Part shown: positions 8,633-16,661 of the stretch, piece by piece
How positions within the stretch are numbered: position 1 is the stretch's first letter
Layout: the number at the start of each line of letters is the position of its first letter
NCBI RefSeq assembly: GCF_013177295.1
Contig: NZ_CP053642.1
Location: 930,001-994,000 of the forward strand
Length of the DNA stretch: 64,000 bases
Source: Actinomyces marmotae
GTDB lineage: Bacteria; Actinomycetota; Actinomycetes; Actinomycetales; Actinomycetaceae
Direction: 5' to 3'
Translations under genes and position numbers: made by a program
Notes under the pieces: model-generated
Seen by the model: only the letters and a program-made list of their open reading frames with translations
Told to the model about the DNA's origin: nothing
Databases searched by the model: none

Positions 8633-9859
8633 ATGAGCAGAGCCCCGCGCGCCGCCGACGCCCGCCGCGACTGGGGTGACGACGACTCCGCCACCCCCAT
8701 CCTCCACGTCGACATGGACGCCTTCTTCGCCTCCGTCGAGCTCCTCGACCATCCCGAGCTCGTCGGCCGCCCCGTCATCGTTGGCGGCACTGGGGGGCGC
8801 GGGGTCGTCTGCGCCGCCACCTATGAGGCCCGTGCCCACGGGGTGGCCTCCGCCATGTCCATGGCCGAGGCCAAGCGCCGCTGCCCGCGGGCCGTCGTCC
8901 TTCCCGTGCGCCACCGCCACTACAGCCAGGTCTCCCGGGCCGTCATGGGCATCCTGGGAGAGGTCACCCCGGTGCTGGAGAAGGTCAGCATCGATGAGGC
9001 CTTCCTCGATGTCTCCGGATCCCGGCGCCGCATGGGGGGACCCGCCGCTATCGGCCGCTGGATCCGCCGCGAGATCCGCGACCGCCTGGGACTGCCGGCC
9101 TCCGTGGGCATCGCGTCGACCAAGCTCGTCGCCAAGCTCGCCTCCTCCCACGCCAAGCCCGATGGGCTCCTCCTCATCCCCGCCACCGCCACCCAGGACT
9201 TCCTGGACCTCCTGCCGGTGGGCGCCATGTGGGGAGTGGGCGCCAAGAGCGAGGCCGCCCTGGCCCGCTGGGGCATCACCGACGTGCGCGCGCTGGCCGC
9301 CACGGACACCCGCGCCCTGGCCCGCATCCTCGGCCCCTCCGCCGCCCACCACCTGTCCGCCCTGGCCCACGGGATCGACCCCCGCCCCGTCACCCCCTCC
9401 CGTGAGGAGAAGTCCGTGGGCACGGAGTCCACCTTCTTCGACCTCCTGCGCGACCGCGATCACGCCCGCCGCGTCCTGCTCGACCAGTGCCACCAATGCG
9501 CGGCGCGCCTGAGGGCGGGGGATTTGCGGGCCCGCGTCGTCGTCCTCAAGGCCCGCGGTGCCGACTTCACCACGGTGACCCGCTCACGGACCTTGGTCGA
9601 GCCCACGGACCTGGCCCGCGATGTATGGCAGACCATCGAATCCCTCTTCGAGGCCCTGCCCACCCCGCCGGGCGGGTACCGTCTCCTCGGCGTGCGCTGC
9701 GAGGGCCTGAGCCGCGGCGATGACGGCGTCCAGCTCCTCCTCGACGACGACCCCCGCCGGGGGGCGCCCGAGCGCGCGGCGGACGAGGTCAGGCGCAGAT
9801 GGGGAGCGGGAGCCGTGGCCCCGGCCAGTCTTCTCCGCCCTCCGGTTAGCGGTCGGTGA
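8633..9859 (+). CDS. dinB: DNA polymerase IV (Y-family translesion polymerase)
   Basis: This error-prone polymerase extends primers past lesions. The 408-residue protein has HVDMDAFFASVE near the N-terminus, with the first metal-binding aspartates, then the second acidic cluster KVSIDEAFLDVSG. The GIASTKLVAKLAS segment, a helix-hairpin-helix thumb (MWGVGAKSEAALARWGI) and the little-finger domain follow. The reading frame stays open upstream, but the ATG at 8633 is preferred: GGAGGAGG lies four bases upstream and the protein then begins close to the conserved HVDMD. No obvious QLxLF-type beta-clamp peptide is seen at the C-terminus (LLRPPVSGR). Its position before DUF3040 and mraZ is typical for actinobacteria. 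Confidence 0.95.
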   Translation: MSRAPRAADARRDWGDDDSATPILHVDMDAFFASVELLDHPELVGRPVIVGGTGGRGVVCAATYEARAHGVASAMSMAEAKRRCPRAVVLPVRHRHYSQVSRAVMGILGEVTPVLEKVSIDEAFLDVSGSRRRMGGPAAIGRWIRREIRDRLGLPASVGIASTKLVAKLASSHAKPDGLLLIPATATQDFLDLLPVGAMWGVGAKSEAALARWGITDVRALAATDTRALARILGPSAAHHLSALAHGIDPRPVTPSREEKSVGTESTFFDLLRDRDHARRVLLDQCHQCAARLRAGDLRARVVVLKARGADFTTVTRSRTLVEPTDLARDVWQTIESLFEALPTPPGGYRLLGVRCEGLSRGDDGVQLLLDDDPRRGAPERAADEVRRRWGAGAVAPASLLRPPVSGR

Positions 9860-10025
9860 ACCAGAGCAAGTAGACTCGATGGCGAATCCCTGGGCTCGGC
9901 ATATCTGCATGGGCGACCGACTCGGGGCTTCAGGCCGGGCTCCGAGAGCCGGTCCCGGCCCTGCCCCGCTCCCATCACCCCAGGGCGGCGAGGCTCAAGC
10001 GGTGAACAGGAAGCGAGGGACTGGC

Positions 10026-10418
10026 ATGTCGCTCTCCGAGCGCGAGCAGCGGGTGCTGCGAGACCTCGAGCGCCAGCTCCATGAGGAGGATCCCGACCTC
10101 GCGGAGACCATCCAGCATCCCGAGCGCCACCTCGCGCGCGTCTCCCCGAGGAAAGTCGGGCTGGGGATTGCCCTGGTGCTCGTCGGGTTGGTCGTGGTCA
10201 TCTCCGGTGTCGTCCTGGGGCACGGCAACGGGCTGGTCTCCATCCTCGTCGGCGTGACCGGCTTCGGCCTGGCGGTCGCCGGCGTCGCGCTCATCGTCCG
10301 CCGCCCCCCGACGCTCAACGATGCCCGTGGCGGGGCCGCCAAGGCCCGCGCCGGGCGCTCCACCTTCATGGAGCGCCAGTCCGAGCGCTGGGAGCGCCGC
10401 CGGTACGACGAGCGCTGA
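10026..10418 (+). CDS. DUF3040 small membrane protein
   Basis: This is a 130-residue protein of the actinobacterial DUF3040 family. A short acidic helical head opens SLSEREQRVLRDLERQL. Two closely spaced transmembrane helices follow (about 45-65 and 70-90, rich in Leu/Val/Gly). The basic C-terminal tail contains ERQSERWERRR. Function is unknown. Genes of this family commonly stand just before mraZ, as here, which suggests a link to envelope growth. Upstream in-frame sequence is arginine/proline-rich and is not taken as coding; the ATG at 10026 gives the family N-terminus. Confidence 0.85.
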   Translation: MSLSEREQRVLRDLERQLHEEDPDLAETIQHPERHLARVSPRKVGLGIALVLVGLVVVISGVVLGHGNGLVSILVGVTGFGLAVAGVALIVRRPPTLNDARGGAAKARAGRSTFMERQSERWERRRYDER

Positions 10419-10604
10419 GCCCCTCCTGATCAGGGCTCCCCACAACCTTCCTCCTTCGCCTCAGCCTCGGGGCCCGGCGCCACTCCCTGCGCCCCCGGCA
10501 TCTCCCACAGGCCTCCTCCACTTCCCTCCACGGGAGCCCCCACGCCCCGCCCCGACGCCGTCGGGACCCCCGGATCGGCCCTCCTCCCACCCCCATTACC
10601 GCCC

Positions 10605-10640
10605 GCCGGGCCCGTCACCACCCCTGGTGACGGGCCCGGC
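10605..10640. terminator. 16-bp perfect hairpin upstream of mraZ
   Basis: GCCGGGCCCGTCACCA pairs perfectly with TGGTGACGGGCCCGGC around a CCCC loop. It sits 186 bp after DUF3040 and about 170 bp before mraZ, so it most likely isolates the dcw transcript from readthrough. No T tract follows, as is common for actinobacterial terminators. Confidence 0.65.
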
Positions 10641-10741
10641 GCCGTCATGTCCCCCCACTTCCCTCCACCGCGTGAAACCGCGGAATTTCGCGGTTCTTCC
10701 GTCGAAAGTTGGTGGATATCCATCACAAGTGGATGTAGAGG

Positions 10742-10786
10742 TGGTTGGAAAGGGAGGAAAGTGGAGTAGGGTGGAGTCCACTGGAT
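10742..10786 (+). promoter_or_regulatory. MraZ-box array (10-bp period)
   Basis: Five pentamers start exactly ten bases apart: TGGTT (10742), GGGAG (10752), TGGAG (10762), TGGAG (10772) and TGGAT (10782). MraZ is known to bind short TGGG-type repeats separated by five bases upstream of its own gene, so this is read as its autoregulatory operator. The last box ends 25 bases before the mraZ ATG, so binding would block initiation or early elongation. The repeats are seen directly; MraZ binding is inferred from the family. Confidence 0.65.
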
Positions 10787-10810
10787 CGCCGAGGGGGAGG
10801 AGTGGACCCG

Positions 10811-11242
10811 ATGTTCCTGGGCACCCACGCGCCCCGCCTCGACGACAAGGGCCGCCTCATCCTCCCGGCCAAGTTCCGCGAGGAGTTGGCCGGCGGGATC
10901 GTCCTGACCCGGGGCCAGGAGCACTGCCTCTACGCCTTCACCACCGCGGAGTTCGAGCGCATGTACGCCCAGCTCCGCGAGGCGCCCCTGGCGCAGAAGC
11001 AGGCTCGCGACTACGTCCGCGTCATGCTCTCCGGCGCCGACTCCCAGATCCCCGACAAGCAGGGCCGCATCACCCTGCCCGCTCCGCTGCGCGCCTACGC
11101 CGGCCTGGATCGCGACCTGGCCGTCATCGGCGCCGGGTCGCGCGTCGAGATCTGGGACGCCACTGCCTGGGAGAACTACCTGAGCGCCCAGGAGCAGGTC
11201 TTCGCCGACACCGCCGAGGAGATCATCCCCGGCTTCTTCTAA
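10811..11242 (+). CDS. mraZ: transcriptional regulator MraZ
   Basis: MraZ is a 143-residue DNA-binding protein of the AbrB-like double-psi-barrel type that assembles into rings and controls the dcw cluster. Two tandem copies of the family repeat are visible: the first carries [14 protein letters not shown] (about 9-22), the second [13 protein letters not shown] (about 81-93). The start is ATG 10811, preceded by GGGAGGAG. An earlier in-frame start would add residues not seen in the family and would lie inside the operator array. It is the first gene of the cluster, followed by rsmH after 178 bp. Confidence 0.95.
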   Translation: MFLGTHAPRLDDKGRLILPAKFREELAGGIVLTRGQEHCLYAFTTAEFERMYAQLREAPLAQKQARDYVRVMLSGADSQIPDKQGRITLPAPLRAYAGLDRDLAVIGAGSRVEIWDATAWENYLSAQEQVFADTAEEIIPGFF

Positions 11243-11420
11243 CCGATCGGCCCAGCCGGATCGCCCCGTGAGGTCTCCGCCCGCCGCCGAGTCCGACGCC
11301 TCTTCCCCGGCGCCGGAACCTGCGGGAGGAGTCCTGGCAGGACGATCCGCGACCGACTCGGCCCGGCGCCGAAGGCGCCCCCCCACCAGCACCGCAGCAC
11401 GACAGGAAGGAGGAGCGCCG

Positions 11421-12503
11421 ATGAGCGCTATCAGCGCCCCCGCGGGTTCCGCGGCCCAGCGACACACCCCGGTGCTCCTCGCCCGCTGCCTCGACCTCAT
11501 GGCCCCCGCCATCGAGGGGGCCGCCGCTCGCGGCGCCACCCCCGTCCTCATCGACTGCACGCTCGGCATGGGCGGGCACAGCGAGGGAGCCTTGGAGCGC
11601 TTCGAGACCCTGCGCGTCATTGGCATCGACCGCGACCCCCAGGCCATCGCCCTGGCCAGCGAGCGCCTCGCCCCCTTCGGCGAGCGCTTCACAGCCGTGC
11701 GGGCCACCTACGACGCCGTCGAAGACGTGGCGCGCGAGCGAGCCGTGACCAACGAGGGGGGCGTGGGAGTCGTCGACGCCGTCCTCATGGACCTCGGGGT
11801 CTCCTCCCTCCAACTCGACGACGCCGAGCGCGGCTTCTCCTATGCCCGCCCCGCCCCGTTGGACATGCGCATGGACCAGGGCGCCGGCCCCACCGCCGCG
11901 CAGATCCTCGCCACCGCCGACGCCGCCGAACTCACCCGCATCCTGCGCGTCTACGGCGAGGAGCGCTTCGCCCCCCGCATCGCCCAGGCGATCGTCGCCC
12001 GGCGGGACGGCGGCGCGCCGCTGACGCGCACTGACGAGCTCGCCGAACTGGTGCGCGACGCGATCCCCGCCGCCGCCCGGCGCAGCGGCGGGCACCCCGC
12101 CAAGCGCGCCTTCCAGGCGCTGCGGATCGCGGTCAATGCCGAGCTCGACGTCCTCGAGCGCGCCGTGCCCCGGGCCCTGAACTCCCTGAGGGTGGGCGGG
12201 CGCCTCATCGTCGAGTCCTACCAGAGCCTGGAGGACCGGATCGTCAAGCAGGCGATCACCGCCGGCTCCACCAGCAGGGCCCCCCAGGGCCTTCCCATCA
12301 TCCCCGAGGAGGACCGCCCCTACCTGGAGCCCCTCACCCGGGGCGCCGAGCGGGCCGATGAGGCCGAGCTCGACGCCAACCCCCGCAGCGCCCCCGTGCG
12401 CCTGCGGGCGGCCACCCGAACCCGCCCCACCTCCCTTGCACCGGCCCCTGAACCGGCACACCGCCGCAGAGCACCGACAGATCGAGGAAGGAGGAGCCGA
12501 TGA
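11421..12503 (+). CDS. rsmH: 16S rRNA (cytosine-1402-N4)-methyltransferase
   Basis: RsmH (MraW) methylates N4 of C1402 in the ribosomal P site. The protein has 360 residues. Landmarks are HTPVLLARC, the SAM-binding DCTLGMGGHSEGAL, DLGVSSLQLDDAERGFSY, RAFQALRIAVNAEL and the ESYQSLEDRIVK block near the C-terminus. The frame is open for 51 codons upstream, but AGGAAGGAGG directly before ATG 11421 and the family N-terminus fix the start. The C-terminal 40 residues are Arg/Pro-rich. The stop overlaps the start of ftsL (ATGA). Confidence 0.95.
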   Translation: MSAISAPAGSAAQRHTPVLLARCLDLMAPAIEGAAARGATPVLIDCTLGMGGHSEGALERFETLRVIGIDRDPQAIALASERLAPFGERFTAVRATYDAVEDVARERAVTNEGGVGVVDAVLMDLGVSSLQLDDAERGFSYARPAPLDMRMDQGAGPTAAQILATADAAELTRILRVYGEERFAPRIAQAIVARRDGGAPLTRTDELAELVRDAIPAAARRSGGHPAKRAFQALRIAVNAELDVLERAVPRALNSLRVGGRLIVESYQSLEDRIVKQAITAGSTSRAPQGLPIIPEEDRPYLEPLTRGAERADEAELDANPRSAPVRLRAATRTRPTSLAPAPEPAHRRRAPTDRGRRSR

Positions 12504-13006
12504 GCGCCGCGATCGCCGCCACGGCCCGCCCCACCAGCCCCACCAAGAGGACCTGGGAGGGCGGCGCGCGCCCCCGGCCCCAGCGCGGGGCGCGGGAGGC
12601 CCCGCTGCCCCAGCGCCAGTTGCGCGTGGTGCGCGGCATCGCGCCCGGCCGCTCCGCCATCCCCTTCATGCTGCTCATCGCTGCGATCCTCATCGGCGCC
12701 CTGGCGATCACGATGGTGCTCAACGCCAAGATGGCCGCCACCGCCTACGAGCTCCAGAAGGCCTCCACCGAGCTCGACGTCGTCCAGGACCACGTGGAGA
12801 CCGTGCGCGGCCAGGTGAACGACGCCGCCGCGCCCGACGCCCTGGCCAAGCGCGCCGCCGAACTCGGCATGGTGCCCGCGGCCGCCCCCGGCGTGGTCGA
12901 CCTGCGCAATGGCACCGTCACCGGAGGCAGCGCCGCCGGAGCCCCCGGCGCGGGTGGCGCACCCAGCGCCGGTGGCGCTGCTGGTGCTGGCACGAGTGGG
13001 CAGTGA
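12500..13006 (+). CDS. ftsL: FtsL-like septum protein
   Basis: This 168-residue bitopic membrane protein lies in the place of ftsL, between rsmH and ftsI. It has a basic cytoplasmic head of about 50 residues and one transmembrane helix (about 55-76, PFMLLIAAILIGALAITMV). A short coiled-coil segment follows (ELQKASTELDVVQDHVETV), then a Gly/Ala-rich tail. FtsL pairs with FtsB and FtsQ to activate septal wall synthesis. FtsL proteins diverge strongly, so the assignment rests on topology and gene order. It starts inside the rsmH stop codon, which implies coupled translation. Confidence 0.85.
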   Translation: MSAAIAATARPTSPTKRTWEGGARPRPQRGAREAPLPQRQLRVVRGIAPGRSAIPFMLLIAAILIGALAITMVLNAKMAATAYELQKASTELDVVQDHVETVRGQVNDAAAPDALAKRAAELGMVPAAAPGVVDLRNGTVTGGSAAGAPGAGGAPSAGGAAGAGTSGQ

Positions 13007-13012
13007 CCGCCG

Positions 13013-14839
13013 ATGAACCCGAGCCGACGTCGTGCCCTGCAGCTCCTCGGCCTCACCGGCTTCTCCGCTCTGGCGGGCAGGACCGCCTGGCTCCAGGTGG
13101 TTCAGGGCCCGGGCCTCGCGGACAAGGCCCGCGCCGAGCGCACCCTGACGTGGACCAACGTCGCCCTGCGGGGCAACATCTGTGGACGTGATGGCACCAT
13201 CCTGGCAACCTCCTCGGTGAGCTTCGACATCGGTGTCAACCAGCGGATGGTCGCCCAGTGGGAGGACAAGGTCGAGCAGGACAACCCCACCACCGGCCTG
13301 CCCGAGACCGTTGTCGTCGGGCACGGGCCTGCCGCCGCGGCCGACAAGCTCGCCCCCATCCTCGGGGTCGACGCGGCCGAGCTCGGGGCCAAGATGGTGG
13401 GGGATTCCACCTACGCCGTCATCGCCGAGGCGGTCCCCCCGGACACCTGGCGCCAGATCAAGGCCCTGGGCATCCGCGGCGTCGAGCCGGACCAGCGGGT
13501 GCGCCGCACGTACCCGGCGGGCTATGTCGCGGGCAACGTCGTCGGCCTGACCGCCGAGGGCGAGGGGCGCGTCCTCGAGGGCACGGCGGGCATTGAGAGC
13601 ACGCAGGACGACTGGCTCAGAGGCGTCAACGGCTCGGGGTCCATGGAGGTGGGCCGCACGGGCGCGCAGATCCCCTCGGGGAGGGTGACCGAGACCGCCT
13701 CGACCCCCGGGGCCACCGTCACCCTCACCCTCGACCCCGATCTCCAGGTCCTCGCCCAGCAGGCCATCGACAAGGTCGTCACCGCCCAGGGCGCCGAATG
13801 GGGCTGCTGCGTCGTCATGGAGCCGTCCACCGGCAAGGTCCTCGTCATGGCGGATAGCCGCGCCGTCGACCCCGGCGACCCCACCGCCTCCGCCGGGCGC
13901 GACCTCGGGGCCCGCTGCGTCGAGGCCGTCTTTGAGCCCGGCAGCGTTGGCAAGGTCGTCACCTTCGCCGCCGCCCTGGAGGAGGGCGCCGTCACGCCCG
14001 AGGAGACCTGGACCGTCCCCTACTCCTGGACCTCCGCCAACGGCCAGACCTTCATCGACTCCCACCCCCACGGCGTCGAGCGGCTCACGACGGCCCAGGT
14101 CCTCGCCGAGTCCTCGAACGTCGGCACCGTCCAGATCGGGGAGAGGGTCGCCGACGACGTCCGCCACGCCTACATGGAGCGCTTCGGCTGGGGCGCCCGC
14201 AGCGGCATTGAACTGCCGGGGGAGTCCGCCGGGCTGCTCACGCCCCCCTCGAAGTGGGACGACCGCACCCGCTACACCACCATGTTCGGCCAGGGCATCG
14301 CCGGGACCGCGCTCCAGTCCGCGCAGGTCCTGGCCACCGTCGCCAACAACGGCGTGCGCGTGGCGCCCCGGGTCATCGACTCGTGGACCGCCGCGGACGG
14401 CACCGTCACGCGGCAGGCCCAGCCCGAGGGCGTGCGCGTCATGTCCGAGGCCACCGCCAAGACGCTCACCGACATGCTCGTCGGCGTCACCCAGGAGGGG
14501 GGCACCGCCGAGGAGGCCTCGATCGACGGCTACCTCGTGGCCGGGAAGACCGGCACCACGGAGATCATCTCCGAGGACGCGACCGTGGCGTCCTTCGTCG
14601 GCTTCACCCCCGCCCACGACCCGGCCATTGCCGCCGCCGTCATCGTCAACAAGCCCTCGGGCATCTTCGGCGGCGTCGTCGCCGCCCCCGTCTTCCGGAC
14701 CATCGCCCTGGCCACGCTCCACAAGCTCGGCATCGCCCCGGACCCCTCGGTCATGGCGACGTCCAAGGCCCACAAGGACGCCCAGGCCGCCCCCGTGGAC
14801 CGGCACGGGGCGAGCGCACCCTCGGGGCGGGGCGAGTGA
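13013..14839 (+). CDS. ftsI: septal transpeptidase PBP (FtsI / PBP2b class)
   Basis: This class B penicillin-binding protein cross-links septal peptidoglycan outside the membrane. The 608 residues comprise a short basic head, an N-terminal membrane anchor (about 8-30), a pedestal domain with RGNICGRDGTILATS, and the transpeptidase domain. Its three active-site motifs are intact: Ser311-x-x-Lys314 (SVGK), Ser367-Ser368-Asn369, and Lys512-Thr513-Gly514 in AGKTGTTE. No PASTA domain follows; the tail is a short hydrophilic extension. It begins six bases after ftsL. The ribosome-binding site is weak, so coupling to ftsL translation is likely. Confidence 0.95.
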   Translation: MNPSRRRALQLLGLTGFSALAGRTAWLQVVQGPGLADKARAERTLTWTNVALRGNICGRDGTILATSSVSFDIGVNQRMVAQWEDKVEQDNPTTGLPETVVVGHGPAAAADKLAPILGVDAAELGAKMVGDSTYAVIAEAVPPDTWRQIKALGIRGVEPDQRVRRTYPAGYVAGNVVGLTAEGEGRVLEGTAGIESTQDDWLRGVNGSGSMEVGRTGAQIPSGRVTETASTPGATVTLTLDPDLQVLAQQAIDKVVTAQGAEWGCCVVMEPSTGKVLVMADSRAVDPGDPTASAGRDLGARCVEAVFEPGSVGKVVTFAAALEEGAVTPEETWTVPYSWTSANGQTFIDSHPHGVERLTTAQVLAESSNVGTVQIGERVADDVRHAYMERFGWGARSGIELPGESAGLLTPPSKWDDRTRYTTMFGQGIAGTALQSAQVLATVANNGVRVAPRVIDSWTAADGTVTRQAQPEGVRVMSEATAKTLTDMLVGVTQEGGTAEEASIDGYLVAGKTGTTEIISEDATVASFVGFTPAHDPAIAAAVIVNKPSGIFGGVVAAPVFRTIALATLHKLGIAPDPSVMATSKAHKDAQAAPVDRHGASAPSGRGE

Positions 14840-15053
14840 TGGCGCGGGCTCTGACCACCCCGGCCGGGCCCGAGCAGGGGCTCATGGGGCCCACCGCCGG
14901 GCGCGCCGCGCCGCGGGCCTTCACGCGCCCTCCCGGTCCGGGGGAGATGCTGCTCACGCCCCTCAAGCGCCCCATGAGGCAACGCGGGGATCACAGAACC
15001 AGGCCGCCTCTCCTGATCTGCGCACGCCGCCGGTCGCGATAGATTGTGGGACT

Positions 15054-16661
15054 ATGAGCAACCACGCGTACGAGTCGGCGGCGGCCCTGCGCCCGCGCCG
15101 AAACGCTCCCATCGCTCTGAGCGAGCTCGCCCAGCGATTCTCCCTGAGCCCCGCCACCCCCGCCGATGCCCAGGGCATCAGCGCCCCCGCCCCCCTGACC
15201 GTCTCCGGGGCCTCCGTGGACTCCGGTGACATCGCCCCCGGAGAGCTCTTCGTCGCCCTGCCCGGCTTCCGCGCCCATGGCGCCGACTACGCCGCCCAGG
15301 CCGTCGAGGCCGGCGCCGTCGCCGTCGTCACCGATGAGGCGGGGGCGAGCATCGTGCGCGAGTCCTGCCCCGGGACCCCCGTGCTCCTCAGCGCCGACCC
15401 GCGCGCCATCGTGGGCCCCCTGGCTGCGGAGGTCTACCACCACCCCTCCCGCTCGCTGGTCACCACGGCCGTCACCGGCACGAACGGTAAGACCACCACT
15501 TCCTACTTCCTCGACGCCATGCTCACCGCCCACCTCGGCGGCTGCATGATGGCCGGCACGGTGGAGCTGCGCGCGGGCGGCCTGTCCGTGGAGTCGCCCC
15601 GCACCACCGTCGAGGCGCCCGTCCTGCAGCGCATGATGGCGCTGAGCGTCGAGCAGGGCGTGGGCGCCGCCTCCCTGGAGGCCTCCAGCCACGCCATCGT
15701 CCTGCACCGCCTCGACGGCACCCGGATCGATGTCGCCGGCTTCACCAACCTTCAGCGCGACCACCTCGACTTCCACCACACGATGGAGGAGTATCTCGAC
15801 GCCAAGGCCCAGCTCTTCACCCCCGAGCGGGCCGGGCGCGCCGTCGTCTGCGTCGACGACTCCTGGGGGGCCGCGCTCGCCGAGCGCATCTCCCGGGCCG
15901 GCGGGCTCCCCCTGGACCGCGTGCGGGCCTACGGGGGCGACGCCCCCGCCGACTGGTGGGTCACCGACGCGGCCGTGTCCCTGACGGACTCGGCCACCAC
16001 CTTCACCCTTCACGGACCCGACGGCGTGGAGATCGCCGCCAGTTGCCCCCTTCCCGGGCTCGTCAACGTCCAGAACGCCGCTCTGGCGCTCGTCATGGCG
16101 ATCCGCGCCGGCGTGCCCGCCGAGGTCGCCGCCCGGGCGCTGGCCACCGCGCACAACATCCCGGGCCGCATGCAGCGCATCAGCCAGCGCGACGGCACTC
16201 GGGGCCTGGCCATCGTGGATTTCGCCCACACCCCCGACGCCATGGAGCTGGCGCTCGCCGCCGTCCGCCCCATCACCCCCGGGCGCCTCATCGTCGTCTT
16301 CGGCTCCGACGGCGACCGCGACCAGGGCAAGCGCCCCATGCTCGGCGAGGTCGCCGCGCGCCTGGCGGACGTTCTCGTCATCACCGACGAGAACCCCCGC
16401 AGCGAGGACCCCCAGCTGATCCGCGACGCGATCCTGGACGGCGTGCGCTCGGTGCGCCCAGACCTGGCCGACGTCGAGGAGATCACCACCTGGCGCGGCG
16501 ACGCCGTGCGCCGCGGGGTCGAGCTCTGCGGCCCCGAGGACACCGTCATCGTCACCGGTAAGGGCCACGAGCCCTTCCTTGAGGCGGCCGGCGAGTTCAT
16601 CCGCTACAACGACGCCCCCGTCATGCGCGAGGCCGTTGAGGCGAAATGGGGTGCCGCGTGA
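15054..16661 (+). CDS. murE: UDP-MurNAc-tripeptide synthetase
   Basis: MurE adds the third residue (diaminopimelate, lysine or ornithine, depending on the organism) to UDP-MurNAc-Ala-Glu in the cytosol. The 535-residue protein has the ATP loop TGTNGKTTT, the carbamylated-lysine region, and FGSDGDRDQGKRPML. The amino-acid-selecting motif reads Asp445-Glu-Asn-Pro-Arg449, that is ENPR where DAP-type enzymes have DNPR, so the substrate is uncertain. The start is ATG 15054, 214 bases after ftsI. A 67-codon frame in that gap is not considered a gene. The stop overlaps the GTG of murF. Confidence 0.93.
   Translation: MSNHAYESAAALRPRRNAPIALSELAQRFSLSPATPADAQGISAPAPLTVSGASVDSGDIAPGELFVALPGFRAHGADYAAQAVEAGAVAVVTDEAGASIVRESCPGTPVLLSADPRAIVGPLAAEVYHHPSRSLVTTAVTGTNGKTTTSYFLDAMLTAHLGGCMMAGTVELRAGGLSVESPRTTVEAPVLQRMMALSVEQGVGAASLEASSHAIVLHRLDGTRIDVAGFTNLQRDHLDFHHTMEEYLDAKAQLFTPERAGRAVVCVDDSWGAALAERISRAGGLPLDRVRAYGGDAPADWWVTDAAVSLTDSATTFTLHGPDGVEIAASCPLPGLVNVQNAALALVMAIRAGVPAEVAARALATAHNIPGRMQRISQRDGTRGLAIVDFAHTPDAMELALAAVRPITPGRLIVVFGSDGDRDQGKRPMLGEVAARLADVLVITDENPRSEDPQLIRDAILDGVRSVRPDLADVEEITTWRGDAVRRGVELCGPEDTVIVTGKGHEPFLEAAGEFIRYNDAPVMREAVEAKWGAA

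Larger units (their letters stand above)
10419..10810. promoter_or_regulatory. 392-bp mraZ upstream control region
   Basis: This non-coding stretch controls the cell-wall and division cluster. From left to right it holds pyrimidine-rich sequence with two reverse-strand MraZ-type boxes (10516-10530), a perfect 16-bp hairpin (10605-10640), a reverse-strand box pair (10653-10667), a 7-bp hairpin AACCGCG/CGCGGTT (10676-10695), a relatively AT-rich patch (10684-10735) that is the likeliest promoter location, and a five-unit array of 10-bp-spaced boxes just before the mraZ ribosome-binding site. No clear -35/-10 pair stands out. Confidence 0.55.

Noticed and set aside
12320..14806. 828-codon open frame antisense to rsmH, ftsL and ftsI
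   Set aside because: Its sequence is Gly/Asp/Val/His-rich repeat-like shadow coding produced by GC-biased third codon positions of the sense genes. It has no domain, and the sense genes are unambiguous.
14839..15042. 67-codon frame starting in the ftsI stop codon, before murE
   Set aside because: The ATGA overlap looks attractive, but the product is Pro/Arg-rich with no domain or membrane segment. It is more likely an untranslated spacer.
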